Source: Fremontodendron californicum
Lineage: Eukaryota > Streptophyta > Magnoliopsida > Malvales > Malvaceae
NCBI GenBank assembly: GCA_030761205.1
Contig: JAULJL010000003.1
Coordinates: 2,108,001 to 2,172,000 of the forward strand
Direction of reading: 5' to 3'
DNA: 64,000 nucleotides
Made by a program: the position numbers and the translations under genes. This document shows positions 1 to 12,287 of this stretch, piece by piece (position 1 is the first letter of the stretch; every line of letters starts with the position of its first letter). A model generated the notes under the pieces. That model made no database searches. It was not told the origin of the DNA and worked only from the letters and a program-made list of their open reading frames with translations.

Positions 1-63
1 TTACAGCACCCCAGTTAAAAAATACATATCCTTATTCCATAACTGCAAATAGAAATTATTGAA

Positions 64-193
64 CCGAAGTTTAGTGTAGTTGATTCATGCAACCACCCTT
101 AAGAGGTGACATCCAACAGGTCAGGGGTTTAAATCCAGCATTTGCAACCCCTTTTCTATCACCTGGCTGCAGCCTCTTTGTACCAAAAAAAAA
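64..193 (+). mobile_element. tRNA-derived SINE-like copy
   Basis: The stretch starts with a tRNA-like segment containing a GGTTTAAATCC box that resembles a pol III B box. It continues through a pyrimidine-rich body and ends in an A-run at about 185-195. It lies just past the stop of the minus-strand hydrolase gene, so it is in or near that gene's 3' flank. The layout matches the clearer SINE at 54.9 kb. No target duplication was confirmed, and the 5' limit is approximate. Confidence 0.45.
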
Positions 194-203
194 AAGGAAA
201 CTA

Positions 204-3200
204 TTATTGCTGGAGGAACCTGTCCATCCAATCACTTGCTTCTTTCACCATTAACGGTGTCATTTCATGGCCTATTCCAGGTTGTGCGATGAGCTGCACA
301 TTAAGGAAACAAAACATATGAAATACTAACTCATAACAGTGCCATTTATTCTTTTCTTTTTCCACATAATAGGCAACTCATAATAGTTACCTACTTGAAT
401 AGACATCTTGAACTACAATCCTTAAGAGCCATTACAGGAACTGAAGTACTTTAAGAGTAATTGCCACCTATTATCCATCCATACCTTAAAACTACTAGAA
501 GAATGGGCCTTCGCATAAGCCTTGCGAGCTCTCTTTGTGGGAGTTTTTATACCATCAAGTGGGCAACGTGGATCATCAGCACCTAATCATTGACAAAGCC
601 AAAATGTTTTTTTAACTAAAACTTACATCACTACTTCACTAGTAAATTAGAAAGAAAAAAAGTTCCTTCAAGCAATTTATACATAACCAAGGAGGCAAAT
701 TCTTACATCCAAATTTCTGGTGACTCAGAAGTGCAAAAAGAGTATTATACCGTTTAAAATCAGCAGAGGCCGTGGTGCGATAGCTGGAATTGAGTAACGT
801 GAATCAAATTGGGAAGCTAGACCAGGAGCAATCCTATCCCAGACCTAGTCAAAAGAACAACAGATGTAATCCAATGTTAGATGACAGCATAAAACAAGCA
901 ACTTAATTAGGCTTAAAACTGTCAAAGAGAATCAAGTTAACTAACCTTCTTAACCACTTCTTTATCAATTGCACTCTTGCCTAGATCAATCCTTGCTTCT
1001 GAACAAAATTATTAAAAAGAATCAGAGACACAAGTGCTGAAGCAGCTTCCCATTGAAATTATGCTTCAAGAAATTGATAGGTCATGCCAGTCATAATCAG
1101 AAGAACTCACTATTTAACTCAACTAAATGTAATCATGTCCAAAATAATGGCGCAATGAAAGGTAGGCTACTTTTAGATTCCGACACCTTTCATGTCTAGA
1201 TAAAAGTGTTCACGGTAGCGTTATATTTAGCTATGTTACAATGAATCCTAAATTTATAAGCAAACCTAATAATCAACTTCTCATTTCCAAGTACTTCTGT
1301 CAACATTACCTTCAAATACAGCCTTTATACTGTCAACTCGACCCTGCCATTTGTCATTGTCTATGGCCCACCGAAATCCCTACACATATATAACATGAAA
1401 GTTTTGTTAATTTTTTTTATAAAAAAATCTTATGCTTTCAAGAATTTAAAAACTTTGATTACCTGAACACCAATTACTGGAGCAGCAACTGCATAGCGGA
1501 TGTCAGCAAAGGCAGCAAACCAAGCATGCATTCCTGCATTTAATGATGTTCACTTAAATTCTACATGCTATATGTAGTAGGCATACATGCATATTTCCAT
1601 ATATTTTTTTGGTTCAAAGGAGGCCAAGGCTAAAGGGAATTAGGTAAGGATAATTTGCATGTGCTGGGAATTGCAGTGTTGTCAAGGGCGCAAGGCGCAC
1701 TCTAGGCGCTAGAACCCTTGTATTGCCTTAGGCGCAAGGCGTAAAAAAAGCACTCGCCTGAGTGAAGTAAGGCGCAATATTTATATGTGTGTCTATGTAT
1801 GTATATATATATAATAAACTTAAGATATATCATTATAATAATAAACTCTAAAGAGTGGTCCAGTTTATCTACAAAACATGCAATTTATTTTTTGCCCAAC
1901 ATGCATGATTTCCTTATGGTCCCATATCTGTTGTTGAATACTCAAATATTGAGAAGTAGAGAGATTGATACTATCTCCTTTCTTACTAATAAAAGTACAT
2001 CTAATGAAAAAAAGTTAAAATAAAAGAAATTAAAGAGAACTTCAATCGGGCGAGCTTTTTTTACGCCTATTGCCTTACAAAAAAGCGCGCCTAGGCGCAC
2101 CAGGCGTGCGCCTGATCAAATGAGCCTTGCCCGAAAGGGTCTGAGGCGCTTTTGTTATCTAACGCTAAGGCGCAAGGCGTAGGCGCGCCTAGGCGCACGC
2201 CTTGACCGGAATTGAATCCCAGCCTTGGGGGAATCCATCTCTTAAGAAAAGTGGATGAACCATTTGAGCTAAGCCCCAGGTTCCATATTTCCATCATTTC
2301 AGATCTCACTTAACGAACCTCCAAGTGATTCACCAGTGATTCCAATTCTAGTAGGATCTATATCCTTTCTTCGTGTTATATAATCTGCTAGTTTTATTAA
2401 AGCCCACACCTGAAAGAATGAAAACCTTAAATGAAGCAAAACACTTTGGAAATTTAACCATGACAATCCTATTAAGTTCTAAATCTCCTACCTTTAAGTA
2501 GCATTCATTTTTGAGCCATAGGAACTAAAAGATAGAAACAATGACTTTCAGACCAAAAAAAAAACAGAGAAATTACCGTATCAAATAGAAATGGCATTGT
2601 ATCTCCTTTAACCCATGATGAAACTAGAGCCTGCACTTCAAATAGCATTATGTGATTAGGGACATAGATTAAAATAAAAAATAGAAATGAAGCTAAATCG
2701 TTCCCTAGATTGGTCCAAATTATCACTTAATTAAAACCATATTAAGTTGCACAAGAATACAAGTATGAGTGTTCTACACCTGAGGGAAAACTACTCTCCT
2801 CCAAGGCAATCAATTTTCTTATGACATATAAAAAGAAGGTTAGAACTTTTTTTGAATATCATTTTTGCCATGATTGCTATCAGAATAGAAGTTGTCCACA
2901 CTCTGATCATATTTTTTTTCCCTCAAATAATGAAGTGAGCCTGATTTTAACACGCTTTAAACTAGAAGAAGATTGGATATTGAATACGCACATCTTGATA
3001 GGTAGTGAGATTGCGGGCACGTTCACCATGGTAGCGAGAATCGATAGCGATGGCTATGTATTCCCTTGAAGCATAAGCCTGAAACAAAATGAAGGAGGAA
3101 AATAAAAAAGATTGAACTCATCCTAGTAAATAAGAGCTAATAAAGAAGAGCAGAGATATATAGCTACCTCAAGCAATGGCCGTAACCACTCTTTGTTCTT

Positions 3201-4144
3201 ATTGGTACTATGCAGAAAAACAACAGCCGGCCTTCTTTTCTGATTGCTGTCTTTCAAGCTTAAGATTAACACAGGCAACCGTCCTTGCTCTCCAGCCTAT
3301 CAGCAATAGCCATAATGTAATTAAGCTTTCTTCGCATGCCATTTCAGGTATATTTATTATGTGAATTACCAGAAATTAACAAGCTTTAGAAAGTTTGAAT
3401 ATGTAGATTACCAATTCCGACATGAAACTAGCATATTTTATAAATCTGATTACTTGAATGCGTCAGTTTAATCGAATAAGTGAGTTCAGCAACTAAAATT
3501 GAAAAGAAATGAAGTAAAAGAACAACAAAATGACATTAAATGAAATGCTAGTCAGAACCCCAATTACCTCAGTGTGCAAATAAAAGTTTTCCTCTTTAAG
3601 TCGTTCCTTAAGATTTTTAATATCAGCCTTTGGACAAGACTCCATTGCCTGGCGAAAACTTTTCAAATAAAATATTAGCTAATATAAAAGTAAAGTAATC
3701 AAACATTTTCTATTAGCAAACTGGTCAAAATACATCCTTCTCTGAAAAAACAAATTGAGAAATTGACCTTACTGAAGGTTGGTGTAGGAACTTCTTGAAA
3801 CAAAGGATGGAGCACAGGTTTTGCAGGTTCCACAGTCAAAGGAAGTAAGAATTAAAATAAATAAAAAAGGTTTTTAGTACATATGCTGATAAAGTAAGTT
3901 CAATCATTGTATAAAAAAAAAAAAAACAGAGCATTAGACAAGATAGTAGCAAATTTAGTGTGGCTTGACCTTGAGGAGATCGTCTGGTACGAAGAAGATG
4001 AAGGAACTGAGATCGAATCTTGTCAGCACCATCAATAATAGTAGTAGTATGTTCTATTTCCCGTGCTCCGAGGCCCAACGAGAAGAAGAAGAAGAAGAAG
4101 AAACAAATGGCTGGGAAAGAAGATGAAGAGATCATGTTTCTCAT
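204..4144 (-). CDS. alpha/beta-hydrolase copy 1, probably damaged
   Basis: Exons by eye, 5' to 3' on the minus strand: 3970-4144, 3768-3844, 3568-3648, 3168-3296, 2992-3078, 2577-2630, 2319-2409, 1463-1533, 1310-1379, 946-998, 751-844, 485-582, 204-293 (389 codons with stop). The translation has the nucleophile elbow GESLGG, an SRYHGERA stretch before it, an acid-loop NGADDPRCP and a late His in GHEMT, so the catalytic-type residues of a serine alpha/beta-hydrolase are present. Substrate unknown. Every internal exon has exactly the length of its partner in the copy at 5.8-10.9 kb. Two defects stand out. The exon-2 acceptor reads AC (3845-3846) where copy 2 has AG, and skipping exon 2 would shift the frame. 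The codon matching the inner ATG of copy 2 is ATA. The Met used here opens onto a seven-Phe run coded by a GAA/TTC microsatellite. It may be a pseudogene or have a rearranged 5' end. Confidence 0.7.
1607..2286 (-). mobile_element. SINE split by a nested hAT-like MITE
   Basis: Read on the minus strand, 2286-2210 is tRNA-like (box TTAGCTCAAATGG, then GGGATTCAATTCC). The body resumes at about 1680-1620 and ends in a short A-run near 1607-1615. The two halves join if the insert at 1684-2209 is removed. The whole sits in intron 7 of hydrolase copy 1. The SINE assignment rests on the A/B-box layout and the A-tail only. Confidence 0.5.
1674..2209. mobile_element. hAT-like MITE with GGCGC-rich inverted ends
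   Basis: Both ends are crowded with AGGCGC/GCGCCT motifs in inverted orientation. The left end starts CAGTGTTGTCAAGGGCGC, and the right end in reverse complement starts GGTCAAGGCGTGCGCC. The middle is AT-rich with no coding sequence. A GGAATTG repeat flanks the insert on both sides (7 bp visible, 8 expected for hAT). The CAGTGTTG terminus fits hAT ends, but the right terminus appears to lack its last bases. It is inserted inside a SINE. Confidence 0.5.
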
Positions 4145-5836
4145 TTTTAAAGAAAAAGTCAAAAAACGGACAAAGATAAATTTCTTCTTTGTTTGGGTTT
4201 GAAATGGTGAAGTTGGGTATTTAGTTGCACGATGCAAATGACTTGTAATGTACGCAAAGTACAATATTATTCTGTCTTATAAAGATAATGGATGATAAAA
4301 AACTAAATATTTGATTTTTTTTTTTTTAACATTAGATAATTTGTAAATTCAGACATTAAATTTATTATTTGCAAAAAATTTGGATATGAATTATTAAATA
4401 TTTATTATCTGAATTTATTTTAAATTTGGTTCAAATATGTTGAATATTTGAATTCGTTATTCGAATCCGATTTATTTATATATTTATATAGACAATGATA
4501 TTCATTTTTATATTTAATTTTTCTTAATAAATTTAAATATTCGATAAATATTATTTTTAAATTAAATATAAATTCAAATAATAAATTAATTAAATAAATA
4601 AATATATTTAAATATTTAAATATTTAAAAAATTATAAATATCTAATGTTGTTCTTTTAATTCAGTGCCGTTGCTATTATTAGTCAAACTTTCATGTGCAA
4701 CTTAAAAATAACCCTCTTTTTATTTAAAAATAGAAGACTTGTATATAAAATTGCCCTGGATTATGCCTATTTTTTTATTTTGGTATCTAAATTTTTTTTT
4801 ATCATAATCGAATATTTATAGTATAATTCCGTACACCAATTAGATACCCGATTTAAACTCGATTGAGACAAAGAATTATACTATAAGTACTCGATTGGAT
4901 CAAAAAAATTTTAAGTACCAAAATAAAAATTAAAAAAATATAGTAAAAAAACAATTTTATATATAAGCCAAAATAGAACTTACTTTTTTAATTTTTGTTT
5001 TTAATATTTAAACTGAAAATCAAAGGTGATAATAATACTCTATGGATGTGGGCCTGGACCGGCCTTGTAATACGAACAAATATAAAACGAAATAAAACAA
5101 CTATGACCTTTTTGAAAGCATATTACCTATTAATATTATCTATAATCATTACAGTGTACTTAATTAATTAAAATTTTAAATTATATAAAACTTACCAAAA
5201 TATTATATAAAATTTATACTTTTAAATGATGAACCTTACATAACTATATATTAGGATTCAGTAATTACAAAATTATAATAAAAATATTACAGATAAAATA
5301 CTCCTATTTTTTGACAAGTGTTTTTATTATCCACAAACTTTTAACATTTATTTCTAAACAACATTATTCTTTTTTGCGGCGGCTTTCGTGCAAATTTGCA
5401 GTGAGCAAACCCATGATTGTTTTTCTTTTTTCTTTCTAATATTGTACTATATTAATAACAGTTTTGCTAACGAATATCTTTATCTTACTTTTTAAAATTA
5501 ATTAATATATTATTTATAATAATAACATTATATCAATAATTAATAAATTTATATTATTATATATATTATTTCCGCACTCATTAACAAAATCCTATAAATA
5601 ATAATTAGATAATAATGTTCCTATCATTGATTTTTCAACTATAAGTTTAGGAAAACAGAGAAATTACAACAAACTCTCTAGAAGAATGAGGTTACTTATT
5701 ATTACAAATTATAATTTCATTAAGGGATTTTATCAGAGAGTTCATCAAACCATTCATAATGAAGCATACTGATTACAAAATACATTTTCATCTACAAACA
5801 ACACACACAGATAGCAACCGTAACTGAATGAAATTA
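4145..5836. other. Intergenic spacer between the two hydrolase copies
   Basis: AT-rich sequence with no convincing reading frame. It holds the 5' flank of copy 1 and the 3' flank of copy 2. A worn copy of the TTTTGCTAA-type inverted repeat is at 5459-5597. Sequence at 4290-4640 is low-complexity AAATATTT-like. No other gene was seen. Confidence 0.7.
5459..5597. mobile_element. Degenerate MITE, GTTTTGCTAACGA ends
   Basis: It begins GTTTTGCTAACGA and ends with CACTCATTAACAAAATCC, an imperfect inverted repeat. Between them is AT-rich sequence with the same 'taatatattatttataataataacatta' type of core seen in the better copies at 10.0 and 43.6 kb. It is the most decayed of the three copies in the window. 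Confidence 0.45.
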
Positions 5837-8800
5837 TTATTTGAGGAACTGATCAAACCAATCACTCACTTCTTTCACCATTAATGGTGTCATTCGGTGC
5901 CATATTCTAGGTTGTGCGATGAGCTGCAGAGTCAGTCAGGACGCAAAAGCTATATATAAGATAAAAGCACCAATAGTCCAGTGGAGCTGAAACCTCATAT
6001 TAAATGATAAAGCATGCATTCCAAGATGCCAAAGATGATTAAATGGAGAACATGCATATGCACATGCATCCATCACACCAATGCTTATGCACACATGACA
6101 TGTATATTCCTGCACTAGCACACTTGTGTATGTCAGAGGGAGACCGTATTCTAGTTTCCAGAGATCCCCATAAAAGATGTACACTAACAATTGGCTACTT
6201 GAATAGACATCCACGCTTTCAAGCCTTATTGGCAAATATAGATAGAAGGAGATTTTGGTGATTTTAGAATTATTCAGTAGCAATCCCATACCTTAAACTT
6301 ATCTGAACAATGGGCCTCTTCATAGGCCTTGCATGCCCTTGTCTTGGGAATTTCTAGGCCATCAATAGGGCAACGGGCATCTTTAGCTCCTAAATATTGT
6401 TAAAGCCAATAAGAAAAAGTTTTAACCACATACATAAATATCAGGAACTAATGTTAGATGAACTTCCAAAGCAATTCAATTACAGGAAATACCCACACAA
6501 AAAAGCATTATACCATTTGCAATCAGCAAAGGGCGTGGTGCAATAGCTGGGACTGTGTTAGGTGCATCGAAATGAGAGACTAGACCAGGAGCAATCCTAT
6601 CCCAAACCTGGTCAGGGAAGTAGAACCATAAAACGTGATTAACATCAGGTGACAGCATAAAAGAAGCAACCTTAATTAGGCTTGTGAAAGATGAAAATGT
6701 ATGGGAATGAGTCGGAATGCCAAGTCTGCTAGCAGAACTAAGGATGTAAATGAGACCACCTGTGCTCGCAAGCTACTCGAGTTCGGCTCGAAAAAAATTC
6801 GAATTCAGCTCGGTCATTGTTGAGCCGAGCTCAAGCTGCTTGAGCTATCGCTCGAGCCGAATTCGAGTATCCTAATATACAACTCGAGTAGCTCGTGAGC
6901 CTAATCGAGCTTTTTCATTTTTAATTATAAATTTACTATTTTACCCTCTATATATATACTTAAAAACCCTAAAACCTAATTTTTCTCCCTTGTACTGCCG
7001 CTTTCCTTCTCCCCTCCCAGTCCCAAGTTCCCAACTCCCACCAGTTCCTCCCTTCTCTCCCACTCCCACTGGACTCACTCCCAATCCTAACTCCCACTTG
7101 CGGCTTCATCTCTTGCATTTTCATCTCATAGCCTCCTCATCACATCAAGATTGAGGTGTGAATTTGGGTTTTTGCTGCTAATGTAACTTTATTGAAAGAA
7201 CTCGTATTCTTTTGCTTTGTTTGTTATTTTTGCTATTTGATTTCTGTCTTTCTAGATCTAGTATGTTAGAATTTGTTTTTCTGTTTAGTAATTTATTCAT
7301 TGCCTGATTATTACAGTATTGAAGAAATTTCATTATTTATAAATTTAATTAATATAAAAATTTGTAAATGAAATAATTTAATTCGAGCTCAAGTTCGAGC
7401 TCGAATATGAAAATCGAGCCTAATCGAGCAAGCTCGAATAGTTTGATTTTATCTCAAGCCTAAAAAATGATACTCGATCGAGCTCGAGCCAAGTTTTGAG
7501 TCTCGGGTTTCGAATCGAGCTCGAGCTCAAGCTTCTCACTATTCGGGCTCGGCTCGGCTCGATTACAGCCCTAAGCAGAACTGACTCTATCAACAAGATA
7601 AAAGGTCAATGACTTGTATATCATCTGTGCATTTATGTGGCTCTCCATTTAACTTCATCTCTCCCGAAGGTTAGGCACTTTTAAATGTGGTTTTCGATGT
7701 ACATTATACTTATGCACCATTATCTAATATCATGATCTTTTAATTGGACTTGTGAATCTCAGTTGTGCATGCGTAAGCATGTCTTGCGTGTGAGTTATCT
7801 TATCTCTTGTTCAGAAAGTAACTAAATAACGACATAATGTGTCACTCACTTTACTAGATGTCCCAAACTGAATGGTTGTTCTCGTACTTTAAGGATTTTG
7901 ATTCAAGAATTTGTACATTTTTTAATCTATTTTACATAAAACAAAACCACTGACTAGTTTTGCTAAAAGTTTTAGAAATCCATTTAAAAAAGAAGTAAAT
8001 ATAAAAATCACTACATCGCTCCTCATCCTAAAATGATATTGACAACTGTAACATACAAAATAAGACAAAGAAAGAGCACAAAAAGAGTCATGAAGGAACG
8101 CTAATGCTCCACTTTTTTAAAGTGGTAAAAGGTAAATAGCACGTTACATGGAATATGTCCGCAAATGTGCGGGGAAAAACATAACTGACCTTCTCCACCG
8201 CTTCTTTATCAATTTCATTCTTGCCTAAATCAATCTTTGCTTCTGTAACAAAATTATTTATCAGAGAAACAAAAGCCAAAAAAACAGCTTCTTACTGAAA
8301 TGAAGCCAGAGTAACTAACCAGTTTCAATTAAGTGATATAAAGTGTCACTCCTAATCGAATGAATTAGTATAAATCTACTAAATGTAATAATTTATACAA
8401 AATTATTATAGTTGTATGAGTTATTAGCCATTTCTCTATGCACTATAGTGGCTTTAACCTATACTGGCTTTAACTTCAGAAAGTTAAGTAGAACTACAAG
8501 TTAGCTAATTTCAAATCTAAATTGCTTAGTACATATATAGATTTATGATAGCTTCATGTAGAGACTCAAACTGGATAAAAGATAACCCTCCCAAAACAAA
8601 CATAAATTGGTGAAACCAAACATTATCAAATTCCTTTTTCCAAAATCCTGGCACAAATTACCTTCAAATACAGCCTTTATACTGTTAACTCGAGCCTGCC
8701 ACTTGTCATTGTCTATTGCCCATCGAAATCCCTACAAATATATAACATGATATTTTGTTAATAACTTAAAAAATATTTATTAACGCTTATAGGAATTATA

Positions 8801-9982
8801 AATTTTCAATTACCTGAACGCCAATTACTGGGGCTGCCACTGCATAGCGGGTGTCAGCAAAAGCAGCAAACCATGCATGCATTCCTGCATTTCATGATAT
8901 TCACATAAATTCAACATGCAACAGTGAGCAAATATTTAATATTTCAGTCCCTTCAAATCTCAGTCAACAAACCTCCAAGTGATTCACCAGTAATTCCAAT
9001 CCTAGTAGGTTCTATATCGTCTCTCTGGGTTAAATAATCTGCAAGTTTTATCAAGTCCCAGACCTAAAAGATGGAAAACCTTAAAGGAATTAAAATGCTC
9101 AAAACTAACACCACAACAGTTTAAGGACTAAAATCCCATTGAAAGCTTAAAGTAAAATCTCCTTATAAGCCATGACTATAATGGAAATTAAACAGCAGAA
9201 TTTCAATAGTTTGCATAACTACTGAATACTCATGAAATTTCCTTGTTAATTTATTATATTTTTTGATTGATTACCGATCATGAAATTCCTATAGAAACAA
9301 AACAGATCAGAAATATAGATAAATCTAACAAAATATGAAGGGCTTACTGTATCAAATATGAATGGCATTGTATCCCCATTTTTCCACGATGATACCAGAG
9401 CCTGCACTTAGATAGCCTAATGACATTAGGATCACTTTCCAAGTGGTTTATCTCGAAATATAAGAACAAAAATGTACAGATAAGAATCAAGTTCTCTTAT
9501 AACTTTCCATTGGCACCAAGTACACTAATACAAGTCAACTAGTTCATCTTCTGACTCAATTTTTCTCAAATCATATAGTAAAAAAAAAAAAAAAAACCCA
9601 TATTAAAGAAAGATAAAAGTTAGACACAATTTACATACATCTTTATAAGTGGTTAGACTGCTGGCACGTTCACCATGGTAGCGGGAATCGACACCAATGG
9701 CTACATATCCCCGTGAAGCATAAGCCTGAAACAAGAAGAGAGAACTCAGTTTGGCAAATTATAGCTAATAAAAGAAGACCTTGACAAAGTTAGAGGTTCA
9801 GTTCAGCTTACCTCAAGCAATGGGCGTAACCACTCTTTGCAATTATGTGTACTATGCAGAAAAACAACAGCAGGCCTCTTTTCTTGATTGCTTTCTGTCA
9901 TACTTAAAATCAACAAGGGCAATTTTCCTTGCTCTCCTGCCTTATCAATGACCAAGATGCAATAAGTTTTCATTCTTCAAAA

Positions 9983-10029
<47 letters not shown>

Positions 10030-10208
10030 GGGTTTTGCTAACCAGTGCCGACACTATTTAATGTTAGTTAATATACTATTTATAGTAAGAATATTACATT
10101 AAATGCAGTAATTGATAATTTTATTCATCATTTCTAATACATTCAAAGAAAATATCATTATATATAATAATCTTTAAAGAGTGCCCTTAAGCTACTTGTT
10201 ACTAAAAT

Positions 10209-10250
<42 letters not shown>

Positions 10251-10933
10251 ATTAAATTAGCTTAATGCTTTTTACTGCCCCAGTTAATTACCTCAGTATG
10301 GAGATAAAGATTTTCCTCTTTAAGCAGTTCCTTAAGGTTTCCAATGTTGGCCTTTGGACAAGACTCCATTTCCTGGCAAATTTATAAATAAATGCAGTTA
10401 AAATTTGTTTTTTAACAGGTTATTGGTCACAGAAAAAAAAAATCTTGAAAGAGAATTTTACCTCACTGGAAGTTGGGGGAGGAACTTCTTGGTATAAAGG
10501 GTTAACTACAGGTTTTGCAGGTTCCACAGTCAAAGGAACTGAGAAAAAAAAAAGGGGGAATTCACGTTAATGTAATTAATATAAACAGAGAAACAAATTG
10601 GAATTTTTTTTGAGATATTTGTGGGTTTTTCTTTTTTTGTGTGTGTATTTTACCTTGAGCATTTCGCCTGGTACGAAGTAGTTGAAGGAACTGAGATCGG
10701 ATGTTTTCAGCATCGGTAACTGTGCCGATGACTTCCATTTCAGTTTCACTCACTCTCCTGCTGCTGCTGCTGCTGGCAATTGCTAAATTTACGATTTGAA
10801 TCTGGTATTTATGGGGAATGGTTTTTGGAAGGTGGAATCGCACGTGTGGAAGACAGCACACGTGTCTCGCGGTTGATAACAGAAATCGAGTTATAGTAGT
10901 AGGGTGTTGAAGGTGAGCGACAACGGCAACCAT
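5837..10933 (-). CDS. alpha/beta-hydrolase copy 2
   Basis: Thirteen exons: 10654-10738 (or up to 10933), 10462-10538, 10292-10372, 9812-9940, 9639-9725, 9348-9401, 8973-9063, 8814-8884, 8662-8731, 8190-8242, 6514-6607, 6292-6389, 5837-5923. All introns are GT-AG and all phases agree. The ATG at 10736-10738 (MEVIGTVTD) gives 358 aa. The upstream in-frame ATG at 10931-10933 gives 423 aa with an Arg/His-rich, transit-like leader. Two CACGTG boxes inside that leader make me favour the inner start. Catalytic-type features: SRYHGERAS, nucleophile elbow GESLGGMHAWFAA, acid loop NGAKDARCP, and His in WHRMT. It belongs to the plant single-domain alpha/beta-hydrolase group resembling Arabidopsis AT5G25770 (from memory), with no established substrate. 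Its neighbour at 0.2-4.1 kb is a tandem duplicate in the same orientation. Intron 10 carries an 835-bp hAT-like element. Confidence 0.88.
6732..7582. mobile_element. hAT-like non-autonomous element in hydrolase intron
   Basis: An exact 8-bp direct repeat, GCAGAACT, occurs at 6732-6739 and 7575-7582 and brackets the insert 6740-7574. The ends are imperfect inverted repeats: left AAGGATGTAAATGAG, right in reverse complement TTAGGGCTGTAATCGAG. The subterminal zones are packed with CGAGCTCGAGC-type motifs. The centre (about 6960-7330) is not self-complementary and has a C/T-rich block followed by T-rich sequence. The 8-bp duplication and TAGGG(N)TGTAA terminus fit hAT MITEs. No transposase frame. 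Confidence 0.75.
9986..10246. repeat. (AT)n tracts flanking a GGGTTTTGCTAA MITE
   Basis: Two long AT dinucleotide runs (about 9988-10023 and 10211-10246) enclose a MITE at 10028-10212. It opens AGGGTTTTGCTAACC and closes CTTGTTACTAAAATCC. The core resembles the copy at 43.6 kb almost base for base in its 'gttagttaatatactatttatagta' portion. It lies in intron 3 of hydrolase copy 2, between exons 4 and 3 on the plus strand. Confidence 0.6.
10841..10864. promoter_or_regulatory. Paired G-boxes in the hydrolase copy 2 leader
   Basis: CACGTG occurs at 10841-10846 and 10859-10864, 18 bp apart and about 105-125 bp upstream of the inner start codon at 10738. CACGTG is the known binding core of plant bZIP and bHLH factors. 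Both sites lie downstream of the outer ATG, so they are regulatory only if transcription can start inside that region. A GGCCCA (site-II-like) motif lies further upstream near 11118. Confidence 0.45.
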
Positions 10934-12287
10934 TTTTTTAATTATTTTTCCTTTTTTTTCTTTTAAATTAGTGGGAACAGGAAAGTTATAGACGCAGAAA
11001 AAATAAAAGAAAAAGAAAGTACGGAAAGGAGTATGTAGTGGACAACGTGGCACGTAGGGAGGAAGCAACTTTGTTGTCCATATACTAAAAAAAAACAATA
11101 AAAAAGCCCAAAAAGAAGGCCCAAAACCAATTCTAACACTGTTCCTTTTTGGAAACATTATTGTTAAGTTGCAACACTGTTTTTGGGTGAAAGGAAGCGA
11201 AATTAAGGAAAATCTATACTATTAAGGATATTTATGTATTTTCAATTTTTTATATAATTTTTAAAAAAAAAAATTTACCAACTTTTTCTCAAAAATTATC
11301 CAATTTTTTTTTTAAAAAAACTACCTATATACATCTAAACTACCCACTAATCAATTTATTTTTAACATAATTTTTACTAATTATTTTACTCATCTATTCA
11401 TATAATGAATGTGCCATAATCTAGTAAATAGTAACCATAAAAATTAAAGCAAGATTTTATTTGATTCAAAGGTGATAAAGGGGGACGAAAGTGAAGGAAA
11501 TTTTTTTTTTTTTTTTTTACAAAAAAAGTCATAACCTAAAATAAAGATAGGAATTGTAGATATTAAGATCTAAACTTGTCGAATGCTGTTATTTTTTTAA
11601 AAATAACTACATAAATCAATTAGACTAAACTCCAGATTCAAGAAGCTTCATTTTTGTTTATCTACCTATTTCACTTAAGAATGGAAAACCAGTTTTGGAA
11701 GTTGCTAGGAAGTTCCTCCACCCAGACTTCAACAAGTTACCAACTCCATTGCATATATATTGTTATAGACAGTTGAGACAATGTATCTTTTGCTAAAGCA
11801 TTTTATATTTCAAATGGATACAACTACAATCTATTTTAGTATGCATCATCTTTGGGAGACCAGCTTTTGCAAAAAGTAATGCCTTCAGACCACTTGCATA
11901 AAGCTGAAAACTTAAAAAGGCATAATCGAATTATAATTTTATAACAGATTAAAAGGTAAAAACTGGATCAATCATTTTGGGATCGCATGGTGCATCTGAT
12001 AAAACTGATATTATTAAGAAATATACAAGTAAATTAGGGTTAACTGACCCGTATATACTAGCACAACAGCCCCTCAAAATAATCCAAAACAATTACTTTA
12101 CTAGTTCCTAATGTTTTAAGGTGGTAAGGGTCTAAGTGTCTAGCTATTATGGTTAATTCCTCAACCAACATTTCTAGCAATTGGATCCAATATCAGATCC
12201 AAGAATCAAGAGCAGGGAGAAAATGTAACATAAGAAAGAATGTTGATAGTGAGAACTATTTTTCTCACTAATTCGAGCCTTTAATCT
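10934..12287. other. Intergenic spacer, hydrolase copy 2 promoter to TCX 3' end
   Basis: It holds the 5' flank of hydrolase copy 2 and the 3' flank of the CXC gene. A T-run at 11499-11518 is followed by sequence that could be a worn SINE on the minus strand (to about 11640). Otherwise it is AT-rich unique-looking sequence. No supported gene. Confidence 0.65.

Noticed and set aside
4020..4202. Lysine-rich plus-strand frame and Phe-rich signal-like peptide at hydrolase copy 1 exon 1
   Set aside because: Both come from a GAA/TTC microsatellite; the seven-Phe stretch is not good evidence of a signal peptide.
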